A stretch of DNA of 64,000 nucleotides, taken from NCBI GenBank assembly GCA_965248605.1, contig CBDFJV010000007.1, forward strand, positions 1,922,001-1,986,000, given 5' to 3'. The notes below the pieces were generated by a model that did no database searches, was not told the DNA's origin, and saw nothing but the letters and a program-made list of their open reading frames with translations. Numbering within the stretch: the stretch's first letter is position 1; every line of letters begins with the position of its first letter. Position numbers and translations under genes: made by a program. This stretch comes from CAUZJF01 sp965248605. GTDB taxonomy: Bacteria; Chloroflexota; Dehalococcoidia; Lucifugimonadales; CAUZJF01. Below, piece after piece: positions 8,501 through 16,513 of this stretch.

Positions 8501-9698
8501 CACGGCCTCGGACAGAGAGGTGCTGCTGGTGGGGGTCATATACGGACACCGAGGTAATAGTATTGGGGCGTTCATCCCGATAGAGAGGGTCTACGCCGAG
8601 TCGCTGATGCGGGGCTTCGACTGGCTGCCGGAGTGGCTCAGGCCCGTGCCGGTGCTGGACCTAGACGAGGAGACGCTGGTGTTGGCCGACGACGGCTCGG
8701 CGATCATGGCCACGTTCGACAAGAGGGACCTGAGCCAGGGTAGAGGGCTGACCTACAAGGCCGTGCTGTACCGGAACGGCGCGCAGGTGGAGGACGGCAA
8801 CGGCGACGTCTACAGCCGGGAGGTCTCGAGGGGTGCCGGCGACGACTCATCTTTCCGGACGGTCAGCTTCAGTCTCTCGGCCGGACCGTTCCCCGCGAGC
8901 ATACCGTTCGACCAGCGCAACGGAGTGTTCACCGTCAGGGTGAGGCTCTGCCCGTACGTCGACTCGTCGGACGCGGCTACGCCCACGGACTCCTACTGCG
9001 GCGGCTACGGCTCCGACGGAGGCACGGCGCTGACGGTGCCTCCAGCGCCGGAGAACCTCAGCGTACCTGATTCGACAGACGGCGTCGCCGAGATCAGCTG
9101 GGACTCCGTTGGAAGCGCCACCACCTACAGGGCAGGCTACAAGCTCGGCGGCACCGACTGGACAGAGCTGCCCGACGTGACCACGACGAACACCTCGACG
9201 ACTTTGTCCTGCGGGTTCTATGACTTCAGGGTGCGGGCGAAGGGGAACGCGAGCAGCTACGGCGGCAGGTGGGGCTTCTGGTCGGAGCCCGTCGGCTCGG
9301 TGGGCATATTCGGCGGCCCCTGCCCGGGGACCTGGTGGACGACATATGACGAGAGCGCAACGAGCACCCCGCACACCGGGGGTGCTCCGCCTGCACCCCA
9401 GGGCCTGACGGCCACCTCTACGGCCTCCTCTGTGACGCTGACGTGGAAGGCGCCGGACGCCCTCACCGTCGCAGGCTATACAATACTGAGGAAGGTGCTC
9501 GGGGAGGCCGAGATGTCGGTCCACGTCGAGGACACTGGGAGCGTTGAGGCGAGGTACGTGGACAGTGTGGCCGTTGAGGCGGGCACGACCTACGTCTACC
9601 GTGTGATGGCGATCGGTGCTGGGGGAGCGGGCGCTCAGTCGGACCCCGTGGAGATCGCGACGGGCGATGCAGTGAAGGAAACCACTTCGTGGAGATGA
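5588..9698 (+). CDS. Giant Pro-Thr / cadherin / Calx-beta / S1 protease / FN3 protein, start frame-shifted
   Basis: The main frame is open from 5610 to the stop at 9698 but has no start codon before GTG 6111, which lies inside a domain. ATG 5588 has a GGAGG site 7 nt upstream and is one base out of frame with the main frame, so a single-base indel near 5650 or a fusion at the repeat is likely. Order in the main frame: Pro-Thr linker (5682-6022); two cadherin-type repeats ending in DVNEWP and DVNEVS; a Calx-beta-like domain from ITGPADAVTEGEDMSF; a beta-rich region; a trypsin-like S1 domain with His in TTGHC (7926-7928), a KVGRTTGW segment and Ser in GDSGAP (8463-8465); two FN3 domains to the C-terminus. 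Such proteins work outside the cell in adhesion and proteolysis, but no signal peptide is visible here. It is the main cargo of the island and its 3' end is duplicated at 13742-14052. Confidence 0.8.
5682..6022 (+). repeat. Pro-Thr hexanucleotide repeat tract
   Basis: About 57 tandem copies of CCNACN. In the protease frame this gives a Pro-Thr linker broken by occasional Tyr, Asp and Ala; the other frames give His/Tyr or Gly/Val repeats. The unit is a multiple of three, so slippage changes linker length without breaking the frame. Such linkers separate domains in secreted proteins and are often glycosylated. Confidence 0.85.
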
Positions 9699-9876
9699 GC
9701 GTTAGTAGTTATGTAGGCTGTCTGGCGGAGCCGCCAGGCTGTGTGGAGGCGTCAGATGCGAGAGCGCATGGTTGAGTTGGCTCGGAGGCGGTGGGTGGCG
9801 TGGTCTGTCCTAGGTCTGGCGGCCGCGCTGGGCGTAGGGTTGATCGCCGCCGCCGCGAATTCGGAGCCCAAGACGG
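9387..9876. repeat. Left arm of ~490-bp inverted repeat
   Basis: This segment holds the last FN3 coding part of the protease gene, the 43-bp spacer with the hairpin, and the first codons of a membrane-protein gene through SEPKT. It matches 13564-14052 on the opposite strand with only a few substitutions seen by eye. The repeats enclose 3.7 kb. Confidence 0.9.
9722..9737. other. Perfect hairpin between protease and membrane gene
   Basis: CTGGCGG-AG-CCGCCAG is a 7-bp stem with a 2-nt loop, present in both inverted-repeat arms just before the membrane-protein start codon. It may slow transcription or mark the cassette boundary. It lacks a T-run, so it is a poor terminator. Confidence 0.45.
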
Positions 9877-10106
9877 CCGGTTCAGCAACCGTCAACGTGA
9901 TATTTTACTCCACCGCGGCAAAAGGGGGGTGCAGAAAACCGGGGCAGTTCAGCTACGGAATCTCGTCGGAATCTGCCTGCGGCAAAAGGATATCCTTTTG
10001 CCGCACCGACGAGGGCTCGAACCCCTTGATGAGAATTACGAACCCGGCTTCAGCGGGAGGCGCCGCCGGGGAGCGGAGAAGGCAGGGAGAGCCCCGGACA
10101 AATTAA
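9756..10106 (+). pseudogene. 5' fragment of membrane-protein cassette gene joined to unrelated sequence
   Basis: From ATG 9756 (GGAGG site at 9745-9749) the protein reads MRERMVELARRRWVAWSVLG and one transmembrane segment, identical to the start of the 512-aa gene on the other strand. Identity stops exactly at the inverted-repeat end (9876) after SEPKT. The remaining ~75 residues are unrelated and the frame ends at 10106. It looks like a truncated cassette left by recombination; whether the short membrane peptide is made is unknown. Confidence 0.6.
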
Positions 10107-10607
10107 GCGGTATTCACCAGGAAGGAGCGTCCGATTCTAGCTCGTGGGGGTTGTGACCTCGGGGTACGACCAGGGACTCCAGACACCCTTGTAGATGTTC
10201 TTTCCCGGGCGGCGACGGCTGCTTCCAGGAACGCCAGGTCGTGGTCCTCAAGCCCCAGTGCACGAACCTCTTGGAGAGGCAAGAGCTGTGACGAGATCTC
10301 GTAGCCATCGTCCACCTTGGCGTCTGGCTTATCCGCCAGGACAGATGCGACGAATACGGGCCAGAGAAAGTCAGGATATATGAACGGGTAGTTCTTGGGC
10401 TTCGGCGTAGTGTGCCGGAGGTGGACCAGACCGATCTGATCCATCACCCCTACCTCCAGGCCGGCTTCCTCCAGGAGTTCGCGCTGCAGCGTCTCCTCAA
10501 AGGTCTCGCCCTCCTCCACGCGACCGCCGGGGCAGGATGTGAGTGCCGTCGATGTTGCGCATCACCACAGACCACACCACCCACCGCCTCCGAGCTATCT
10601 CGACCAT
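10103..10607 (-). pseudogene. Nudix hydrolase with frameshift, fused to a cassette start
   Basis: The Nudix box GGRVEEGETFEETLQRELLE runs from the upper end and the C-terminal part is intact to 10103. Upstream the frame is broken: removing one C near 10532 joins it to a start that reads MVEIARRRWVVWSV then VMRNIDGTHILP. So the first 14 codons come from the membrane-protein cassette (same start as the gene at 12142) and the rest is Nudix. The interval is 505 nt, one more than a multiple of three, which agrees with one extra base. Product probably inactive unless the extra C is a sequencing error. Confidence 0.7.
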
Positions 10608-10610
10608 GAC

Positions 10611-12142
10611 TCAGACACGCCGCCTAGCGAGGCGAACACCGACGAAGACCACCACGCACAGCGCACCAGCCAGAGCGACGCTCACCAGGAGCCAGGGAGA
10701 GTCTCCCCGTTCGCTCACCGGCGGCTCTGCTCCCTGCGCCGGGACTGGCGCGGTCTCATCGCTAACCTCCGAGGCGCTCTCTGTGGCCGCTGCGTTCGAG
10801 CCGCTCTCGGTGGTGTCGCCTGCATCCACCTCACTCTGAACAGCCTCAGCAGGGCTGCTCACATCTGGAGTGGTCCCGTTGCCGCCCCTCCGACGCGCTG
10901 TCGGTGGCCGCAGCTGTTCCGTCCGTCTTGGGGGCTGCCGTATCCGTGACAGCAGCTTCCTCGCCCTGGGCGGGCTCAGTAAGGATGGGAACGTCAACAA
11001 TGAGTGGGCCTAAGGGCCCCGGTCTGTACTCAATGACGACCCCCACGGCGTCGACGGGGATCCCCAGCTGGGGCAGGAGCACCGGCAGAGCCTTCACCGT
11101 TCGCTCCAAGTCATACGTCATCACGTGGATCGTCGTACGCTCGTCCGCCGGGCTGCGTACCCCCCCCCAGCTCAGAGCGTCGCACCGCCTTAGGCAGCTC
11201 CGGCAGAGGGTAGACCGCCTCCCCACCGTGTCCGTACGAATCGTGAGTCTCTCCCATCCTCGACCATCGTATGCCGATCGTGTTGCCCGGGGCGTAGGCG
11301 AAACGGTCGAGGACCACCGACCAACGCCAAAGCTCCTCGTAGTCGTACTTCACAGGGATTATCACCAACCGGGAACCGCCATCGTAGTCGTAACGGCGAA
11401 TCAACTCCTCCCTAGCACTTTTGACGTTCGCCTCCTGGCCGGGCGGCGCCTTCACCTGATAGTACGCCACGTTGCCACCCCGGTTCCAACCAACAATGCC
11501 GAGGCCCGGGTGCCTCTTCCACATACCGCAGTTTCCATCGTCGGTCCTGAGCTCCCAGTTGCACTTGAGCTCTGGGAATCTTGTCCTATCGACGTCCGAC
11601 ACGTCGAAGCTGCCGGGCACCGTCGTCCCGCCTTCATCCACGTACGGTACGATGCTCCGCGACGGCCAAAGCTCACGGTACGACGCCCAGCCGCGATGGG
11701 TGCGCCTGGCCCTGGCACCCCCAGGACGCAACTCGATGTCGCCATAGACCTTCGACACCGGCAGAAGGCCTTCTCTCAGGATTCCGACATCACAGCCATC
11801 GATGCCGTACCTGCACGCGCGGCCGCCGCCTCTCTCGACCTCCTGTCGCGCCTTGCTCTTGATGTAGTCGTACACCTCGTCCGACGCTCGCTCGGCCTGC
11901 GCCAGGTAGAGATAGAGCGAGGTGCCCGCCCTGTAGACGGCATCGACCTCTATGATCCCCTCGTTGTGGGCCCCCTGGAGCACCGCGCAGTGGACCGGGT
12001 CCTGGGACAGCGCGCCACCGAAGCAGTCGTGGACCGTCTTGGGCTCCGAATTCGCGGCGGCGGCGATCAACCCTACGCCCAGCGCGGCCGCCAGACCTAG
12101 GACAGACCACACCACCCACCGCCTCCGAGCTATCTCGACCAT
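10611..12142 (-). pseudogene. Cassette 2: double-anchored membrane protein, two frameshifts
   Basis: Same layout as the intact gene at 12146-13684: N-terminal membrane helix (VVWSVLGLAAALGVGLIAAA), long outer part, Ser/Ala/Glu-rich stalk, C-terminal membrane helix WLLVSVALAGALC with a basic RLARRRV tail. The frame breaks at a run of nine C (11160-11168; five in the intact copy) and at one extra C near 10888. Removing five bases gives 509 codons, equal to the intact copy counted from its MVEL. The central region differs strongly from the intact copy while flanks are near identical. Start ATG 12142 is 3 nt after the stop of the upstream cassette. No known family recognised. Confidence 0.75.
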
Positions 12143-12145
12143 GAC

Positions 12146-13684
12146 TCAGACACGCCGCCTAGCGAGGCGAACACCGACGAAGGCCACCACGCACAGCGCA
12201 CCAGCCAGAGCGACGCTCACCAAGAGCCAGGGAGAGTCTCCCCGTTCGCTCACCAGCGACTCTGCTCCCTGCGCCGGGAGTGGCGCGGTCTCATCGCTAA
12301 CCTCCGAGGCGCTCTCTGTGGCCGCTGCGTTCGAGCCGCTCTCGGTGGTGTTGCCTGCATCCACCTCACTCTGAACAGCCTCAGCAGGGCTGCTCACATC
12401 TGGAGTGGTCCCGTTGCCGCCCTCCGACGCGCTCTCAGTGGCCGCAGCTGTTCCGTCCGCCTTGGGTGCTGCCGTATCCGTGACAGCAGCTTCCTCGCCC
12501 TGGGCGGGCTCAGTATGGCTGGCCGCGCCAGGGATAATAATGTAGAAGGGAGACGGTTTGTGTTGAACGACCACTCCCACGGCGTCTACCGGTATGCCCA
12601 GCTGGGGCAGGAGCACCGGCAGAGCCTTCACCGTACGCTCCAGATCATACGTCGATACGTGGATCGTCGTACGCTCGTCCGCCGGGCTGCGTACCCCCAG
12701 CTCGGGGCGTCGCACCGCCTCCGGCACCTCCGGCAGAGGGTAGACTGCCTCCCCACCACCAGCGTATGCCTCCCAATTCTCTCCCACCTTCGACCATCGT
12801 ATGCCGATCGTGTTGCCCGGGGCGTAGGCGAAACGGTCGAGGACCACCGACCAACGCCAAAGCTCCTCGTAGTCGTACTTCACAGGGATGATCACCACGG
12901 TGTCTTCGTTGAGCCTCGAATTCTTACGAAGCACTGCCTCCTTGGCAGCTGTAGCCTTTGCCTCCTGGCCGGGCGGCGCCTTCACCTGAACGTATGCCTT
13001 ACCCCCCCCCGAATTCCAACCCGCAATGCCGAGGCCCGGGTACCTCCTCCACGCGTCGCAGTTCGTACTGCCAGTGTTGAGCCTCGACAGGGACTTGAGC
13101 TCTGGGAATCTTGTCCTGTCGACGTCCGACACGTCGAAGCTGCCGGGCACCGTCGTCCCGCCTTCATCCACGTACGGTACGATGCTCCGCGACGGCCAAA
13201 GCTCCCGGTACGACGCCCAGCCGCGATGGGTGCGCCTGGCCCTGGCACCCCCAGGACGCAGCTCGATCTTGTCATATACCTCCGACAACGGCAGAAGGCC
13301 TTCTCTCAGGATTCCGGCATCACAGCCATCGATGCCGTACCTGCACGCGCGGCCGCCGCCTCTCTCGACCTCCTGTCGCGCCTTCTCCCTGATGTAGTCG
13401 TACACCTCGTCCGACACTCGCTCGGCCTGCCTCAGGTAGAGATAGAGCGAGGTGCCCGCCCTGTAGACGGCGTCCACCTCTACGATCCCCTCGTTGTGGG
13501 CCCCCTGGAGCACCGCGCAGTGGACCGGGTCCTGGGACAGCGCGCCACCGAAGCAGTCGTGGACCGTCTTGGGCTCCGAATTCGCGGCGGCGGCGATCAA
13601 CCCTACGCCCAGCGCGGCCGCCAGACCTAGGACAGACCACGCCACCCACCGCCTCCGAGCCAACTCAACCATGCGCTCTCGCAT
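12146..13684 (-). CDS. Cassette 3: intact double-anchored surface-type protein, unknown family
   Basis: 512 residues from ATG 13684 (GGAGG 6 nt upstream). One N-terminal membrane helix (about residues 16-36), Cys-containing outer domain (HDCFGG, DPVHC, ACRYGIDGC), a conserved block VIIPVKYDYEELWRWSVVLD, then an Ala/Ser/Glu/Thr-rich low-complexity stalk of about 100 residues, and a second membrane helix (WLLVSVALAGALCVVAFVG) before a basic tail. The two helices would hold a large domain outside the membrane. I do not recognise the family. A nine-C run at 13002-13010 lies in frame, a likely slippage site. It sits between the inverted-repeat arm and cassette 2 and is the only uninterrupted cassette. 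Confidence 0.75.
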   Translation of the reverse strand: MRERMVELARRRWVAWSVLGLAAALGVGLIAAAANSEPKTVHDCFGGALSQDPVHCAVLQGAHNEGIVEVDAVYRAGTSLYLYLRQAERVSDEVYDYIREKARQEVERGGGRACRYGIDGCDAGILREGLLPLSEVYDKIELRPGGARARRTHRGWASYRELWPSRSIVPYVDEGGTTVPGSFDVSDVDRTRFPELKSLSRLNTGSTNCDAWRRYPGLGIAGWNSGGGKAYVQVKAPPGQEAKATAAKEAVLRKNSRLNEDTVVIIPVKYDYEELWRWSVVLDRFAYAPGNTIGIRWSKVGENWEAYAGGGEAVYPLPEVPEAVRRPELGVRSPADERTTIHVSTYDLERTVKALPVLLPQLGIPVDAVGVVVQHKPSPFYIIIPGAASHTEPAQGEEAAVTDTAAPKADGTAAATESASEGGNGTTPDVSSPAEAVQSEVDAGNTTESGSNAAATESASEVSDETAPLPAQGAESLVSERGDSPWLLVSVALAGALCVVAFVGVRLARRRV

Positions 13685-14052
13685 CTGACGCCTCCACACA
13701 GCCTGGCGGCTCCGCCAGACAGCCTACATAACTACTAACGCTCATCTCCACGAAGTGGTTTCCTTCACTGCATCGCCCGTCGCGATCTCCACGGGGTCCG
13801 ACTGAGCGCCCGCTCCCCCAGCACCGATCGCCATCACACGGTAGACGTAGGTCGTGCCCGCCTCAACGGCCACACTGTCCACGTACCTCGCCTCAACGCT
13901 CCCGGTGTCCTCGACGTGGACCGACGTCTCGGCCTCCCCGAGCACCTTCCTCAGTATTGTATAGCCTGCGACGGTGAGGGCGTCCGGCGCCTCCCACGTC
14001 AGCGTCACAGAGGAGGCCGTAGAGGTGGCCGTCAGGCCCTGGGGTGCAGGCG
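13564..14052. repeat. Right arm of ~490-bp inverted repeat
   Basis: Minus-strand copy of 9387-9876: the final FN3 part of the protease gene, the hairpin spacer, and the cassette start. Differences seen by eye are single substitutions (for example Lys to Glu in TWEAPDALT, Met to Thr in AETSV). Confidence 0.9.
13742..14052 (-). pseudogene. Duplicate of protease C-terminal FN3 domain
   Basis: The minus strand encodes the last FN3 repeat (from PPAPQGLTATSTASS-like sequence through VTLTWEAPDAL to VKETTSW), nearly identical to 9387-9698. Homology stops at about 14052 and no protease body precedes it. It is the remnant produced by the inverted duplication rather than a gene, though it still sits directly upstream of the intact cassette. 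Confidence 0.8.
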
Positions 14053-14254
14053 GGGGACCTTGCGCTGGCCTGCACTGACGTACTGAGGGGGTGGCGACAC
14101 CCTATGTGGTAGCGAAAGTGGTATGTGTGATACGGAACACGACTTATTCAACTATGATAGCGGCCTGAATACGGAGTGGGTCTCCCGCTCCAACCCCTTT
14201 TTAGACGCGTGCAGCGCCTTAACCCGATGATGAAGAGCAAAGGCTCCTTCGGAA

Positions 14255-14506
14255 TCATCCGTTGGTGCTAGCGTCGTCGAGCATTCTCATCTGATCCGCG
14301 GTGAGTCGCCATCCTGAAGCCCCACAATTCTCGTCGGTACGCTCGACCGAATCGGACTTTGGAATCACGACGACTCCGTCCCTCGAGATGCACCAGTTGA
14401 GAGCCACTTGCGCCTTGGTCTTGTTGTTTGCCTTCGCGATGGCTTCGTAGGCGGCGGAGGCAGCGGTACCGGCATTTCCCAAGGACATGATCGGGCAGTC
14501 CCGCAT
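14255..14506 (-). pseudogene. C-terminal fragment of an aldo/keto reductase
   Basis: 83 codons matching the end of aldo/keto reductases: KAQVALNWCISRDGVVVIPK (strand 7 and NADPH-binding Lys/Ser segment), SVERTDENCGASGW, then TADQMRMLDD. The catalytic Tyr/Lys/His part and most of the barrel are absent, and no start with a ribosome site is seen. It lies between the cassette array and the distal attachment site, so it is probably debris carried at the island edge. Confidence 0.75.
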
Positions 14507-14620
14507 TTTGTCACAACGTTGTCACGCCCCACATGAAAGCTCGTGGTATCTACGCCCACTACTTCCCTTGATTCCTAGCTGGGGTGGTCTCCTGTAGTCC
14601 TTCATGGTACCTTCTGAGAG

Positions 14621-14687
14621 ACTTCAAATCCGTTGGCCCCGGCCCTTCGGTCGGGGCGGTGGGTTCGACTCCCTCGCGCTCCCGCCA
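14621..14687 (+). repeat. attR-like core: truncated tRNA-Sec copy
   Basis: A 67-bp copy of tRNA-Sec from the anticodon loop through CCA, 65 of 67 identical to 3190-3256 (T/C and T/G differences). The 5' half, D-arm and promoter are missing, so it is not a functional tRNA. It is the distal attachment site of the 3.2-14.7 kb island. Confidence 0.88.
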
Positions 14688-14733
14688 CCGGTATTCAGAC
14701 CAGCGCGAATTCGCGCATGTCGATTCGAATTGC

Positions 14734-15618
14734 TCACTTGAAGGCAACTGTAGCCTCGGCGAGTTCAAGCACCTCGGCGGACAGCTCGCTGAACACCCGC
14801 GCCCGTTCCAGGGCGCCCGCGTCGTCGAAAGGACCTTCGAGCACGTAGCGATATCGCTGGAGGAAGTCCTTCGGTACGTTTGACAGCGTGGGTAGTACTG
14901 TCCGCTCCGCTCGCTTCTCGGCCGGGTCATAGGTGTCATTTATCGCGTACAGCACACTGTCGAGGGCGTCTCGAGCACGCATCAGAAAAAAGATGTAGAC
15001 GCTTGGGCCGAAGCGACGCTCCGCAGACTCTACCAGGGACTCGGTGTTTTCTCGCAGGATAGGAGCGAAGTGACCGAGAATGTTGTGCTTGAGTAGCCTC
15101 GGGTAGGTCTCAGTCCGTTCCAACCAACCGGAGAACACACCGTCTTCGTCTCTGAGTACCCAGGCCCGCCTGAGCATCCCGATCATCGTATATGGCCGAT
15201 CGGGCACACTCTTGGTCGTGATGGCCCCGTGACTGACAACCTCGTCGATCACCTGCGACACATCTGGCGCCGTCTGGTACATGATTTCGACGCGGACGCC
15301 GTCGACCACACCTTCGTCCCCCACTCCGGACATCGCATTATCGGCCCACAACGGGTCGTCGGAGTTTGGTACACCGAACCGCCAATCGGCACCGACCGGA
15401 GACAGCGCCTCCTCGCGAACGGGCACCGGCAACACCTCGGTCCGGCACACCACAGATATGTCGACATCGGAGCGCTCGTCTACGTTTTGTTGGGCTACGG
15501 AGCCGAGAACGTAGACGACCGTGACGTCGGGGTGCCCGCCGATCGCGGCGTCGACGCGATGGGCGATACGGCGACGTTGTTCGAGTAGTGCTTCGGCGTT
15601 AGCCATGTTCGCGTCCAC
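14734..15618 (-). CDS. Nucleotidyltransferase-domain protein
   Basis: 294 residues (GTG 15618; ATG 15606 is possible). The N-terminal domain has the polymerase-beta nucleotidyltransferase motif: GSVAQQ followed by ERSDVDISVVC, with a third acidic residue later in VRVEIMY. The C-terminal part is helical, like the accessory domains of aminoglycoside adenylyltransferases and DUF4037 proteins. It would add a nucleotide to a small molecule or protein; the acceptor is unknown. It follows the phosphotransferase gene by 1 bp, at the end of a three-gene operon. Confidence 0.75.
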   Translation of the reverse strand: MDANMANAEALLEQRRRIAHRVDAAIGGHPDVTVVYVLGSVAQQNVDERSDVDISVVCRTEVLPVPVREEALSPVGADWRFGVPNSDDPLWADNAMSGVGDEGVVDGVRVEIMYQTAPDVSQVIDEVVSHGAITTKSVPDRPYTMIGMLRRAWVLRDEDGVFSGWLERTETYPRLLKHNILGHFAPILRENTESLVESAERRFGPSVYIFFLMRARDALDSVLYAINDTYDPAEKRAERTVLPTLSNVPKDFLQRYRYVLEGPFDDAGALERARVFSELSAEVLELAEATVAFK

Positions 15619-15619
15619 C

Positions 15620-16513
15620 TTATCGTAGGAGGTCCAACGGCGGCAGCCCTAGGACACGGACGGCCCACGGCAGCGCGGACCGTAGTTGAGTGAGTTGCAC
15701 TTGGCGTACCAACGGCGCAGTCTCGATCGGCGGCAACCCGGCGCGGGCCGCGAAGAACCCGCTGATCAGGGCGGCGAATGCTGAGCAGTCTCGTGAGACA
15801 TCCTCCGGCAGGGGCCCACCCTCGGAGTGGAGGCTTGGCAGCCAGAACGCCTCGTCCAGTAGACCGTTGCCGCGACACGCGAGGTCCCAGTCGACGAGCA
15901 GTACCCTCTCGCCATCGAAGCAGAGGTTGTCACTCCGCACATCGAGGTGCACCAAGTCATCACCCTCCACGGGGGTATCGCGCTCGGCGGTAAGGAGGGG
16001 AGGGAGGGCCTCTTGCAGCCAGTCCGCCGAGCAAAGCCCGAGCGACAGGAAAGGAGTGGGGTCTTTGGCGACCTGTGTCCACGAATCCCATCGCCATTTA
16101 TCAAGTCGGGGTATTCCGCGCGGTATACGCGCGGCGCGAACCTTTGCGAGCATTCTCTGGACTCTTTCGACGCCCGACGCAGTCCACGGCGGCGGCCACG
16201 CGGCCTGACTGAGGTCCTCAAGCACAAGAACCGGCTTGCAACCGTCGTCGTCCCAGGCCAGCATCTGTGGCAGATAATCGCCCTCGACCTGGGAGTAGAC
16301 GAGGGGCTCTGCTCGCAGCCGCTCCGCCGTCATGTCGTCGGAGGCGGCCTTGACGAAAGCGGACGTTCCGTCGTCGAAGCCTACGACCCAGCGCTCGGCG
16401 GACGTGTAGCCGCGTTCGACCGCCTGCCACCTCACCGGAGAGGCAGGGGCGAGGATTCGCCGAACCCGATCCTCAAGCTCACTGCTGGGCTGAGTCGGGG
16501 AGATCCTTGTCAT
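15620..16513 (-). CDS. Aminoglycoside phosphotransferase-family kinase
   Basis: 297 residues with the APH fold: ATP-binding N-lobe with SAFVKAA (Lys near 55), hinge PVLVLEDLS (94-102), catalytic loop HLDVRSDNL (189-197) and metal-binding Asp in LLVDWDLA (206-212). Such enzymes phosphorylate hydroxyl groups of small molecules; many are not antibiotic resistance proteins. Its start overlaps the metallophosphoesterase stop by 4 bp (ATGA), so the two are translationally coupled. Confidence 0.85.
   Translation of the reverse strand: MTRISPTQPSSELEDRVRRILAPASPVRWQAVERGYTSAERWVVGFDDGTSAFVKAASDDMTAERLRAEPLVYSQVEGDYLPQMLAWDDDGCKPVLVLEDLSQAAWPPPWTASGVERVQRMLAKVRAARIPRGIPRLDKWRWDSWTQVAKDPTPFLSLGLCSADWLQEALPPLLTAERDTPVEGDDLVHLDVRSDNLCFDGERVLLVDWDLACRGNGLLDEAFWLPSLHSEGGPLPEDVSRDCSAFAALISGFFAARAGLPPIETAPLVRQVQLTQLRSALPWAVRVLGLPPLDLLR

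Noticed and set aside
10611..13684. Diversity-generating retroelement acting on the variable centres
   Set aside because: No template repeat and no DGR-type reverse transcriptase nearby; the only RT is a group II intron maturase 30 kb away.
14621..14687. Second tRNA-Sec gene
   Set aside because: Only the 3' half is present; D-arm, 5' acceptor strand and promoter are missing.
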